From an uncultured Stenotrophomonas sp. (lineage in GTDB: Bacteria > Pseudomonadota > Gammaproteobacteria > Xanthomonadales > Xanthomonadaceae): a DNA stretch of 64,000 nucleotides. The DNA lies in contig NZ_CAMFIA010000006.1 of the NCBI RefSeq assembly GCF_945952405.1, forward strand, positions 184,605 to 248,604, given 5' to 3'. The position numbers and the translations under genes are program-made. How positions within the stretch are numbered: the stretch's first letter is position 1; each line of letters opens with the position of its first letter. Of this stretch, positions 43,628 to 51,624 are shown one piece after another. Under the pieces are notes generated by a model. It saw only the letters and a program-made list of their open reading frames with translations, ran no database searches and was not told the DNA's origin.

Positions 43628-44883
43628 ACGAATTGACTCCCTCGGTGACCCTGCCGCAGCCCGGGGCGCTGGACACCTTCCTCAGACGCAGGCTGATCGC
43701 CCAGCTGGCCCCGTTGCGCGGCGGTGGCCTGTGCGTGCGCGATGCGCTCGGCGAAGTCCGCCTGGGTGACGCTGCCCGCGAACTGCAGGTCACCGTCACC
43801 ATCGATGACCCGGCTTTCTATCGCAAGGTCGCGGCACACGGCAGCGTGGGTGCCGGCGAAAGCTACATCCAGGGCGAGTGGCACTGCTCCGATCTGGTCG
43901 CGCTGGTGCGCCTGCTGGTGCGCAACCGCGACCTGCTCGACAGCATGGAACAAGGTCCCGCGCGCCTCGGTGGCTGGCTGCTGCGGGGCTGGAACCGCCT
44001 GCGCCGCAACAGCCGCGAAGGCAGCCGGCGCAACATCGCGGCGCACTACGACCTGGGCAATGACTTCTTCGCCCTGTTCCTCTCCCCCGACCTCATGTAC
44101 TCCTCGGCACTGTTCGCGAGCGAGGGAGAGTCACTGGAGAGTGCGTCGCGCCGCAAGCTGGATCGCATCTGCCAGCAGCTGCAGCTGAAACCCGGTGACC
44201 GCGTGGTCGAGATCGGCACCGGCTGGGGAGGCTTCGCCGTACACGCGGCGCAGCACTATGGCTGCCATGTCACCACCACCACCATCTCCGCCGAGCAGCA
44301 TGCGCTGGCCGCGCAGCGGGTACGGGCGGCCGGCCTGCACGACCGGGTTACCCTGCTGGCACAGGATTACCGTGACCTGCAGGGGCAGTACGACAAGCTG
44401 GTTTCGATCGAGATGATCGAAGCGATCGGGGCCGAGTACCTGGACACCTACATGGCCACGCTGCAGCGCCTGCTGAAGCCGGATGGCGTGGCCCTGCTGC
44501 AGGCCATCACCATCGAGGACCACCGCTACGAGCAGGCGCGGCGCAGCGTGGACTACATCAAGCGCTACGTGTTCCCGGGCAGCTTCATCCCATCGATCAA
44601 CGCGATCATGGCCGCCAAGACCCGCGCCAGCGACCTGCAGCTGATCAGCCAGCACGACTTCGGGCACTCCTATGCACTGACGCTGCGTGCGTGGCGGCAG
44701 CGTTTCCTCACCCAGCTCCCGGCAGTGCACGCGCAGGGCTTCGATGCGCGCTTCTGCCGGCTGTGGGAGTTCTACCTGGCGTACTGCGAAGGTGGCTTCC
44801 TGGAGCGCTCGATCGGGGTCTCGCATCTCCTGCTGGCCCGCCCCGGGCATCACCCGGCCGTCGCTGCGGACCCGGGTGCCTGA
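43624..44883 (+). CDS. Cyclopropane-fatty-acyl-phospholipid synthase-like methyltransferase 1
   Basis: This 419-residue SAM-dependent enzyme has an N-terminal substrate domain (YIQGEWHCSDLVALVRLLVRN split around residue 85), and the SAM motif VVEIGTGWGGFAVH near 200. Compared with E. coli Cfa, as I recall it, several bicarbonate-pocket residues differ: the YSCAYW segment is YSSALF (Cys lost), MFEH is MIEA, and LLHT is LLQA (His replaced by Gln), while YALTLRAW keeps the Tyr. These changes suggest methyl transfer without cyclopropane closure, as in UfaM-type enzymes; this is inference. Coupled to the DUF1365 gene by four bases. Confidence 0.9.
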   Translation: MNELTPSVTLPQPGALDTFLRRRLIAQLAPLRGGGLCVRDALGEVRLGDAARELQVTVTIDDPAFYRKVAAHGSVGAGESYIQGEWHCSDLVALVRLLVRNRDLLDSMEQGPARLGGWLLRGWNRLRRNSREGSRRNIAAHYDLGNDFFALFLSPDLMYSSALFASEGESLESASRRKLDRICQQLQLKPGDRVVEIGTGWGGFAVHAAQHYGCHVTTTTISAEQHALAAQRVRAAGLHDRVTLLAQDYRDLQGQYDKLVSIEMIEAIGAEYLDTYMATLQRLLKPDGVALLQAITIEDHRYEQARRSVDYIKRYVFPGSFIPSINAIMAAKTRASDLQLISQHDFGHSYALTLRAWRQRFLTQLPAVHAQGFDARFCRLWEFYLAYCEGGFLERSIGVSHLLLARPGHHPAVAADPGA

Positions 44884-44884
44884 G

Positions 44885-45433
44885 ATGCTCAGGTTCTGGG
44901 CCAACCTGCTCGGAAACCAGCTGGTCTGGCTGTGTGCCGTGGCCGGCGCGGGCCGTGGCTGGCAATGGCCCGCGCTGCTGGCGGCGGCGCTCTACGTCGG
45001 TAGCCAGCTGCTCACCTCGCCGCAGCCCAAGCTGGACCTGCGCCTGATGCTGCTGGCGCTGGCCTGCGCCTGGCTGGTGGATGCCAGCGCGGCAGCCAGC
45101 GGCGCGCTGCGCTATGCCGCCGCTCCGCTCGGCTGGGCACCGCCGCCGTGGATCATGGCGCTGTGGGCAGCGTTCGCGATGACACTGACCACGTCGATGC
45201 GTTTCCTGCAGCGTCACACCGCACTGCCGGCACTGTTCGGCCTGCTGCTCGCACCGCTGGCCTACCTGTCTGCCGCACGCGGCTTCGACGCGGTGCGCTT
45301 CAACGCACCGGCATGGCAGGGCGTGCTGCTGCTTGGCATCGGCTGGAGCATCGCCCTTTCCCTGCTGTGCCAGGCGGCGCGCCGCGGAACCCATCCCACG
45401 CCGCAACCCCCACTGGCCGGAGCATCGCCATGA
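44885..45433 (+). CDS. DUF2878 membrane protein
   Basis: This 182-residue protein has five or six hydrophobic helices and the DUF2878 pattern NLLGNQLVWLCAVAGAG at the start, KLDLRLMLLALACAWLVD, PPWIMALWAAFAMTLTTSM and LPALFGLLLAPLAYLSA. Function is unknown. It is usually found with cyclopropane synthase-like and DUF1295 genes. It begins one base after the methyltransferase stop and overlaps the next gene by four bases. Confidence 0.88.
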   Translation: MLRFWANLLGNQLVWLCAVAGAGRGWQWPALLAAALYVGSQLLTSPQPKLDLRLMLLALACAWLVDASAAASGALRYAAAPLGWAPPPWIMALWAAFAMTLTTSMRFLQRHTALPALFGLLLAPLAYLSAARGFDAVRFNAPAWQGVLLLGIGWSIALSLLCQAARRGTHPTPQPPLAGASP

Positions 45434-46215
45434 TCACTCTGTTCTGGGTCCTGCTGTACGCAGTGCTGGTGATGAGCTGGGGCTGGGCCTGGCAGCGCCG
45501 CCACCGCAATATCGGCGTAGTCGATGTGCTCTGGGCCAAAGGCGTGGGCGCGTCGGCCCTGCTGCTGGCGATACTCGGCGAAGGCGCGCTGGCGCCACGC
45601 GTTGCCTTGGGCGTACTGGGGGGACTGTGGGGCAGCCGGCTTGCCCTGCATCTCTGGCATCGGGTCCGTCACGAAGCCGAGGACGGGCGTTATCGCTATC
45701 TGCGCGAACATTGGCACGGCCACCAGGGCAAGATCCTTGGCTTCTTCATGGCGCAGGCGCTGCTGGTGGTCCTGTTCGCCCTGCCCTTCGTCGCGGTCGC
45801 GGCAAACCCGCGCCCGGGGCTCTCAGCCTGGGGGATCGCCGCAGTCGCGGTGTGGCTGGCCAGCGTAGGCGGCGAGGCCCTTGCCGATCGCCAGCTGGCC
45901 CGCTTCCGCGCAGACCCCGCCAACAAGGGCCGCACCTGCCGTAACGGGCTATGGCGCTACTCACGGCACCCCAACTACTTCTTCGAATGGCTGCACTGGT
46001 TCAGCTACGTACTGCTGGCGGTGGGCTCCCCGCTGTGGTGGCTGGCCTGGGCCGGGCCACTGCTGATGTATGTGTTCCTGCGCTACCTCAGCGGCATTCC
46101 GTTCACCGAGAAGCAGGCCCTGCGCAGCCGCGGCGAGGACTATCGCAACTACCAGCGCAGCACGCCGATGTTCTTCCCCTGGTTTCCCCGCCCTTCCAAG
46201 GAGCATTCCGCATGA
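45430..46215 (+). CDS. DUF1295 membrane protein (steroid-reductase/ICMT-like fold)
   Basis: This 261-residue protein has about six membrane helices. The C-terminal part has TCRNGLWRYSRHPNYFFEWLHWF and GIPFTEKQALRSRGEDYRNYQ, the hallmark of DUF1295, a relative of steroid 5-alpha-reductases and isoprenylcysteine methyltransferases. It may reduce a double bond in the modified acyl chain or transfer a methyl group. Four-base overlaps with both neighbours place it firmly in the operon. Confidence 0.9.
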   Translation: MITLFWVLLYAVLVMSWGWAWQRRHRNIGVVDVLWAKGVGASALLLAILGEGALAPRVALGVLGGLWGSRLALHLWHRVRHEAEDGRYRYLREHWHGHQGKILGFFMAQALLVVLFALPFVAVAANPRPGLSAWGIAAVAVWLASVGGEALADRQLARFRADPANKGRTCRNGLWRYSRHPNYFFEWLHWFSYVLLAVGSPLWWLAWAGPLLMYVFLRYLSGIPFTEKQALRSRGEDYRNYQRSTPMFFPWFPRPSKEHSA

Positions 46216-47285
46216 GCGCCCTGCAGTCACTGGATCCGCCCGAAGAAACCGAAACCGGCCTGATCGCCTGGGCCGAACGCGGCCTGGTTCCCGATGCCGC
46301 GCTGCGGGCGGGCATCCGCCGCCTGTGTGCGCAGCGCCTGCATGAAGAGAGCGAAGGCGGGATCGAGGCGCAATCGGCGCGTTTCCGCCAGCGCATTGCC
46401 GAACTGGCGCACAGTCCGCTGGCGTTGCATGTGGATGCCGCCAACCGGCAACACTATGAAGTCCCCGCGGCCTTCTTCCAGGCTTGCCTGGGCAAGCGCC
46501 TGAAGTACAGCAGCTGCTATTACCCCAGTGGACACGAAACACTGGACCAGGCCGAAGAGGCCATGCTGGAGCTGTACGCCCGGCGTGCCGGCCTGGCCGA
46601 CGGCCAGCAGATCCTCGAACTGGGCTGCGGCTGGGGATCACTGACACTGTGGATGGCCGAGCGCTACCCGCAGGCGCGCATCACCGCCATTTCCAATTCA
46701 CACAGCCAGCGCCAGCACATCATGGCGCAATGCCAGGCCCGCGGCCTCGGCAACATCGAGGTACTGACCTGCGACGTCAATGCGCTTGAGCTGCCGGCAC
46801 ACCAGTTCGACCGCTGCGTGTCGGTGGAGATGTTCGAGCATGTGCGCAACTACCAGCAGCTGCTGGCGGGTATCGCACGCTGGCTGAAGCCCGATGGCGC
46901 GCTGTTCGTGCATATCTTTGCCCATCGCAGCATGATGTACCCGTTCGAGACCAACGGTGGCGACAACTGGATGGGCCGCCACTTCTTCACCGGCGGCCTG
47001 ATGCCTGCCGCCGATACCCTGCTGCATTTCCAGCGCGACCTGGTGCTGGAGCAGCGCTGGCTGCTGGACGGCACCCACTACCAGCGCACCGCCGACCATT
47101 GGCTGGCCAACCAGGATGCCGCCCGTAGCGAGGTGATGCCGATCCTGGTGGCCACCTACGGCCCTGCCGCTGCGAAGATCTGGTGGCAGCGCTGGCGGAT
47201 GTTCTGGATGGCCTGTGCCGAACTGTTCGGCTACGACGACGGCCAGCAATGGCTGGTGGCCCATTATCTGTTCCGCCCCCACTGA
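46212..47285 (+). CDS. Cyclopropane-synthase-like SAM methyltransferase 2
   Basis: This 357-residue enzyme is the second SAM methyltransferase of the operon. It differs from the first: the segment before motif I reads KYSSCYYPSGHETLDQAEE, motif I is ILELGCGWGSLTLWMAERYP, and the acidic EMFEHVRNYQQLL is retained, then LFVHIFAHRSMMYPFE. This is the coclaurine-N-methyltransferase-like branch of the mycolic/Cfa superfamily. Two methyltransferases, one desaturase and one flavoprotein in one operon suggest a multi-step acyl modification. Its start overlaps the DUF1295 stop. Confidence 0.9.
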   Translation: MSALQSLDPPEETETGLIAWAERGLVPDAALRAGIRRLCAQRLHEESEGGIEAQSARFRQRIAELAHSPLALHVDAANRQHYEVPAAFFQACLGKRLKYSSCYYPSGHETLDQAEEAMLELYARRAGLADGQQILELGCGWGSLTLWMAERYPQARITAISNSHSQRQHIMAQCQARGLGNIEVLTCDVNALELPAHQFDRCVSVEMFEHVRNYQQLLAGIARWLKPDGALFVHIFAHRSMMYPFETNGGDNWMGRHFFTGGLMPAADTLLHFQRDLVLEQRWLLDGTHYQRTADHWLANQDAARSEVMPILVATYGPAAAKIWWQRWRMFWMACAELFGYDDGQQWLVAHYLFRPH

Positions 47286-47293
47286 GGTGTCCC

Positions 47294-47833
47294 ATGCGCA
47301 TGTTCCCGCTGCTTCCCCTGCTGGCGGTAGGCCTGTTCGGCGCCGGTTGCAGTTCCAGCGATACGCGGCCACTGCCACGTCCGCCATCGGTGGACGTGCC
47401 GCGCTTCATGGGCGACTGGTACTTGATCGCTCACATTCCTTCATGGCCCGAGCGCGACGCCTTTGACGCCGTGGAAAGCTACGCGCTGCGCCCCGACGGA
47501 CGCATCCAGACCACATTCACCTATCGCAAGGGCAGCTTCCAGGCGCCACAGAAGTCGATGCATCCGATCGGCCGGGTCGAGAAGCAAGGCAACGGCGCAG
47601 TCTGGGGCATGCAGTTCATCTGGCCGATCCAGGCCGAGTACATCATCGCCTGGCTGGATGACGATTACCGGCAGACCATCGTGGCGCGCAGCAAGCGCGA
47701 CTATGTCTGGTACATGGCGCGCACTCCGCAGGTCTCGGACAGCGATTACCAGCAGGCGGTGCAGCGTATCGCGGCCATGGGCTACGACACCGCCAGGCTG
47801 AGGCGGGTGCCGCAGTCGGTACGCGAGCCCTAG
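47294..47833 (+). CDS. blc: Outer-membrane lipocalin lipoprotein (Blc-like)
   Basis: This 179-residue protein has a lipoprotein signal with the lipobox FGAGC (Cys near 19) and a lipocalin beta-barrel: FMGDWYLIAHIP near 45, the family GxW motif, then FTYRKGSF and RSKRDYVWYMARTP. Blc-type lipocalins bind fatty acids or lysophospholipids in the outer membrane. It closes the operon eight bases after the methyltransferase and may store or move the modified lipids. The gap 47834-47940 contains several short GC-rich dyads but no clear terminator. Confidence 0.92.
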   Translation: MRMFPLLPLLAVGLFGAGCSSSDTRPLPRPPSVDVPRFMGDWYLIAHIPSWPERDAFDAVESYALRPDGRIQTTFTYRKGSFQAPQKSMHPIGRVEKQGNGAVWGMQFIWPIQAEYIIAWLDDDYRQTIVARSKRDYVWYMARTPQVSDSDYQQAVQRIAAMGYDTARLRRVPQSVREP

Positions 47834-47940
47834 TACCCGCAGCGCGGGCTCTGCCGCGGGAAACCGGAAGCGCGCGCAGCGACGCGGCGCCGGCTGCGGC
47901 CGTAGCCCGCAGCCGGCAGCCTCCTTGCAGTCGTCCGCGG

Positions 47941-49413
47941 TCAATCCAGCGCGAATCCGGCCACCCGGCCCTGCTCGTCGATGCGGACCCGGTAGGGCAT
48001 GAAGACGCCGGGGCCAAACGTTGCCACATAGTTGAACATCGTGCCTTTCTCGCTGCTGCTGGTGCCCTTGTAGATCAGCGATGCCGGCGTCCCGTAGGAA
48101 CCGATCGCCCTGGAAAGACCCTGGCCCAGCCCGGCATCCAGTTTCGTGCGCAGGCTGTCACTGAAATCCGCATAGCCCCTTCCCGCCTGCAGCTGCTCGA
48201 ATGACGCACGCGCACGCGCCGTCACCGTGGCATCCTCACCCGCTGCGGGCCGGCTCCACGCAGCCACGATGTCGGGATGGAGCGCACTGAACACGGCATT
48301 GGTCAGGGTAATCCCGGCTTCCGGCGCCTTGTCGCCCAGATTGGTGAAGGCAATGATCCGCAACCCGAGGTCCGGGAAGTACTCATCGGCCGTGGTGAAG
48401 CCCTGCGAACCGCCGGTATGGCCGATCCGGCGCTGGCCATAGACCGAATTGACGAACAGCCCAAGCCCATAATCGGTGCTGTCGCCATCAGCGGTCCGCA
48501 ACGGTGTCGTCATTTCCGCGAGTCCCGCCTTGCTGACCACGCGGCCCTCGGCCAGGCCGCGATCCCAACGCGCAAGATCGTCCAGCGTACTGACCAGGAA
48601 GCCGGCAGCGCCGCTCCAGTCCGGGTGGAAGTACGGCGAACGGCGCAGGACACCGCCCTCATGCCGATAGCCTACGGCCATGCCATCCAACCGCTCGCGA
48701 TCGGTGAGGCTGAAGGTGTGGTGCATGCCCAGCGGCTGCAACAGATGCCGGCGCACATAGTCCGCGTACGGCTCCCCCGACACGACTTCGATGACCCGGC
48801 CGAGCAGGATGTAGCCGGTGTTGGAATATGACCAGCGGCTGCCTGGGGCGAAGTCGAGGGGGCGATCGGCGATGCGGGCGATCAGTTGATCGAAGGCAAT
48901 GGGCTGCGTCGCCAACGCATCGACCTCCTGTTCCGGCCCGTCGAAGTAATCGTGCAGGCCGCTGGTATGGCCCAGCAGCTGGCGCAGCGTTACTTGGTGT
49001 GCGTGCGGCGCATCCGGCAGATACCGGGCGAGTGGATCATCGAGCTTGAGCTTGCCGGCCTCCTGCAGGCGCACGACCGCTGCGGCGGTGAACTGCTTGG
49101 TGATCGAGCCGATCTCGAAGGGTGTGCCGGTGCCGGCTGCAAGGCCTTCCTCCACGTCCCGCAGGCCGTAGGCCTTGGCATGCAGCGGCCGCCCATCCTT
49201 GAGGACGAGCACGGCGGCCCCTGGCACATTGAAGCGCTGCATGACCTGGCCGACGCCGTCGTCGATCCGCCGCAGCGTTGCAGCGTCCACCGCGGCGGGC
49301 ACCTTACCTGGCGCAGGATACTGGGTGCCCTGCGCCGCAATGGCAAACCCGCTGCTGCTGATCGTCGCGATCAGCAGGCCTCCGAAGGCGATCCAGGAAC
49401 GTGCTGCGCGCAT
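47941..49413 (-). CDS. Serine hydrolase of the class C beta-lactamase/penicillin-binding superfamily
   Basis: ATG at 49413, with GGTGG at seven bases, is preferred over ATG at 49428; the product is 490 residues. A signal peptide (WIAFGGLLIATISSSGFAIA) is followed by the transpeptidase-like domain with SITK (SxxK nucleophile near 95), YSN (YxN) near 190 and HTGGSQG (H/KTG) near 330. The C-terminal 130 residues form an extra beta-rich domain. It could hydrolyse peptides, esters or beta-lactams; the sequence does not show which. It is divergent from an ArsR-type regulator with an inverted repeat abutting both starts. Confidence 0.87.
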   Translation of the reverse strand: MRAARSWIAFGGLLIATISSSGFAIAAQGTQYPAPGKVPAAVDAATLRRIDDGVGQVMQRFNVPGAAVLVLKDGRPLHAKAYGLRDVEEGLAAGTGTPFEIGSITKQFTAAAVVRLQEAGKLKLDDPLARYLPDAPHAHQVTLRQLLGHTSGLHDYFDGPEQEVDALATQPIAFDQLIARIADRPLDFAPGSRWSYSNTGYILLGRVIEVVSGEPYADYVRRHLLQPLGMHHTFSLTDRERLDGMAVGYRHEGGVLRRSPYFHPDWSGAAGFLVSTLDDLARWDRGLAEGRVVSKAGLAEMTTPLRTADGDSTDYGLGLFVNSVYGQRRIGHTGGSQGFTTADEYFPDLGLRIIAFTNLGDKAPEAGITLTNAVFSALHPDIVAAWSRPAAGEDATVTARARASFEQLQAGRGYADFSDSLRTKLDAGLGQGLSRAIGSYGTPASLIYKGTSSSEKGTMFNYVATFGPGVFMPYRVRIDEQGRVAGFALD

Positions 49414-49429
49414 TGTCGGGCCACCCATT

Positions 49430-49457
49430 AATTCAAATTGTTGCTATATTTTGAATT
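49430..49457. promoter_or_regulatory. AATTCAAA/TTTGAATT inverted repeat between divergent genes
   Basis: Exact 8-bp inverted halves are separated by 12 bp in a strongly AT-rich patch. The right half ends at the base before the regulator ATG (49458), and the left half lies 15 bp upstream of the hydrolase start. This is a typical dyad for an ArsR/MarR-like dimer and would block both promoters. The adjacency to ATG suggests a leaderless or very short-leader transcript for the regulator. Confidence 0.65.
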
Positions 49458-50054
49458 ATGAGCCGATCCGCAGCAAGCCCCCTTCCGTCGCCCCCGCTCA
49501 CGCTGACGCCCACCCAGCTTGCCGCGATGGCCTCGCCCGCCCGGATGGCGATCCTGCAGCGCCTGGATGCGGACGGCCCGGCGAGCACGCGCGAACTCGC
49601 CGAGCGCCTCGGGCGCCCCGCGACCGCGCTCTACCACCACCTGGCCCATCTGCAGAAGAACGGCCTGGTGCGCATCAGCGGACACCGCGGCACCGGCCGC
49701 CGGCCAGAGGCGGTCTACGCCGTGGTTTCGCAACAGCTTTCGTCGCGCGACGCGGTACGCACGGCGGCGGGCCGCAAGAGCCTCATCCGCGTGGCCACCA
49801 GTACGGTCGCCGCCACCCTGCGCGCCTTTGCAGCGGCGGCCAGCCACGCGGCCGCCCGCTTTGAAGGGCCGCAACGCAACTGCACAGTGAGGCACCTGTC
49901 CTTCCGTGCCGACGACGCGCGGCTTGCGCGCATCAACGCATTGATCGACGAACTGGAGGCGACCGGAGTCGAGGCCGCCACGCAGGGCGACGCCATGCTG
50001 CTGACTCTGTTGATGGCGCCCGTAGTGCAGAAGCCCACGGGAAAACCGGCCTGA
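49458..50054 (+). CDS. ArsR-like winged-helix transcriptional regulator
   Basis: This 198-residue protein has an N-terminal winged helix: PTQLAAMASPARMAILQRLD, STRELAERLGRPATALYHHLAHLQ, NGLVRISGHRGTGRRPEAVY, in the HTH_20/ArsR style. The C-terminal half (about 105-198) is helical and may sense a ligand or dimerise. There are no metal-binding cysteines. ATG follows the operator directly without a ribosome site. Divergent orientation makes the serine hydrolase its likely target together with itself. Confidence 0.88.
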   Translation: MSRSAASPLPSPPLTLTPTQLAAMASPARMAILQRLDADGPASTRELAERLGRPATALYHHLAHLQKNGLVRISGHRGTGRRPEAVYAVVSQQLSSRDAVRTAAGRKSLIRVATSTVAATLRAFAAAASHAAARFEGPQRNCTVRHLSFRADDARLARINALIDELEATGVEAATQGDAMLLTLLMAPVVQKPTGKPA

Positions 50055-50237
50055 TCCAGGCCGATGCTGCAACAGGCTGCAGGTGCCGTGCGGCTACGGA
50101 CGGGCCGTCACGCAGGCGGCCTGCCACAAGGGTGCGCACTGCGCCGTCGCGCCGGAATGGACCGGCGCGCGACGCATGCGGAACAGCCGCAGGAACGGCA
50201 TGACCCCCGCACCGCGGGAGCCATGCGTCAACCCTGA

Positions 50238-50993
50238 TCAGGCGGCCAGGCGCTCGACCTGGCGACGGGTCAGGTCGTTGAAGCGACCCAGCGACATCAG
50301 GTGCTGGTGGATCAGCGCCAGCCAGCCACTGCGGTGCCATTCGACCACGGTGGCTTCCGGCAGTGCGACGAACTTCTCCACGTCAACGACCTGGAAGCCG
50401 TTGAGGTTGAACTCGCGGCCATCCGGGGTGCGCACGGTGGCGTTGCGCTCGACCAGCAGGCCGTTGTCGATCAGGGCCTTGGAGAAGGCCTGGGTCTGTT
50501 CGTGCTCACGGGTGAACTGGCCGCAGAATTCCAGTGCCTGCTGCACCATGTCGGTGGCCTTGCCATCGACGAACAGCGGCTGGCCTTCGTCACCGCCCTT
50601 GACCACGCGCGGGCTCTCTTCGTCGATGCCCAGCAGGAAGTCATTTTCCGCGCCGGTGTCGATGAAGATGAAGGGGTGGCGACGCAGGTAGGCCGGGATA
50701 TAGGTCTCGTCTTCCCACAGGCCGTCCTTGATGAACAGGTTCTGTTCCGACACGCCTACGGCCGCCATCGGCACCGCGGTCGGGCCGGCGAACAGGATCG
50801 GGAAGTGGTGCAGTGCCAGCGAGAACTCGCCGAGCACCAGCGGAATGGCGTTGTTGCCCGCAGCAAACTCGAGCCTGCCCGGCAGGATGCGCAGATCGGC
50901 GTGCACATCGGCCTGCAGCGGCACCGGACGGGTGTAGAACAGGGGGGCGCTGCTCGGCGCCGCTTCGGTGGTGGTGTCGCTGGTGGTGGTCAT
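50238..50993 (-). CDS. SapC family protein
   Basis: ATG at 50993 begins MTTTSDTTTEAAPSS and gives 251 residues. The body fits the SapC family: PLQADVHADLRILPG, FPILFAGP, YIPAYLRRHPFIF, and an ending GWLALIHQHLMSLGRFNDL. SapC takes its name from an S-layer-associated protein of Campylobacter, but its role in other bacteria is unclear. No signal peptide is visible. It is a single gene; the 183 bp between it and the regulator at 50054 show no feature I can name. Confidence 0.88.
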   Translation of the reverse strand: MTTTSDTTTEAAPSSAPLFYTRPVPLQADVHADLRILPGRLEFAAGNNAIPLVLGEFSLALHHFPILFAGPTAVPMAAVGVSEQNLFIKDGLWEDETYIPAYLRRHPFIFIDTGAENDFLLGIDEESPRVVKGGDEGQPLFVDGKATDMVQQALEFCGQFTREHEQTQAFSKALIDNGLLVERNATVRTPDGREFNLNGFQVVDVEKFVALPEATVVEWHRSGWLALIHQHLMSLGRFNDLTRRQVERLAA

Positions 50994-51104
50994 CTTGGGA
51001 ACCGTTCGATCATGCGCGCCTGCCATCCCGGGCGCGCCAGCGGGAACAACCTGAATCCCGCATTATCAACAAGCTCGATGACAACGGCCACCCCAACCGA
51101 AGGG

Positions 51105-51377
51105 CTATTTCAGCTGCAGGGGGTAGCGCTGCCACAACACATGGACCAGGAACCCGGCCAGTTCGGTATCACGGGCACTGACCGCCGCGCGGATCTTGTC
51201 CAGCAGCACCATGTCGCTGCACGCACGCACATCGGCATGATTGGCCTGACCCGCCCTGCGCGCCCGGTAGCGCGCGGCGCGCTGCGCATCGCTCATGGCG
51301 TACCCGAACTTGGGCGGACGACCGCGCTTGCGCGGCAGGGTCAGCTCCAGGGTTCCGGGGTCTTTGTCATCACGCAT
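51105..51377 (-). CDS. Small basic protein with an AT-hook-like RGRPPK motif
   Basis: With ATG at 51377 the product has 90 residues. LPRKRGRPPKFGYAMSDAQRAARYRARR is strongly basic and includes the minor-groove-binding core RGRPPK seen in AT-hook proteins. The C-terminal half is helical (VLLDKIRAAVSARDTELAGFL). It may bind AT-rich DNA. No ribosome site is evident; TTG at 51404 is another possible start. It is followed downstream by SapC on the same strand, 111 bp away. Confidence 0.65.
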   Translation of the reverse strand: MRDDKDPGTLELTLPRKRGRPPKFGYAMSDAQRAARYRARRAGQANHADVRACSDMVLLDKIRAAVSARDTELAGFLVHVLWQRYPLQLK

Positions 51378-51504
51378 GAGAGGGGTGCGGGCGGCGGCGA
51401 GCAACGGGGGGTGCGCAATTTATCGTGAGGCATCACTTTAATCCAGCTTTTTCTGCATTTTTGCTGCAATGCAGTGCAAATATTCACACACCGCTTCGCG
51501 GTGG

Positions 51505-51564
51505 ATCCACGCCACGCGTGGATACGAAACCCATCTTTGCAGCAGATCCACGCCACGCGTGGAT
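51505..51564. repeat. Two SMAG-like palindromes
   Basis: ATCCACGC-CAC-GCGTGGAT occurs at 51505-51523 and again at 51546-51564, each an 8-bp perfect stem with a three-base loop, 41 bp apart. The same motif occurs inverted at 61910-61928. This matches the small hairpin repeats scattered through Stenotrophomonas genomes. The rest of the 51405-51624 gap holds only this and the fusA2 terminator. Confidence 0.75.
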
Positions 51565-51585
51565 ACCGAACCCATCAACGCCCAC

Positions 51586-51616
51586 AAAAAAGGGGAACCC
51601 GCGAACGGGCTCCCCT
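51586..51616 (-). terminator. Intrinsic terminator downstream of fusA2
   Basis: On the minus strand GGGGAGCCCG, a four-base loop (TTCG) and CGGGTTCCCC are followed by TTTTTT. It is a textbook Rho-independent terminator placed eight bases after the fusA2 stop codon. Confidence 0.9.
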
Positions 51617-51624
51617 CACCTTCC

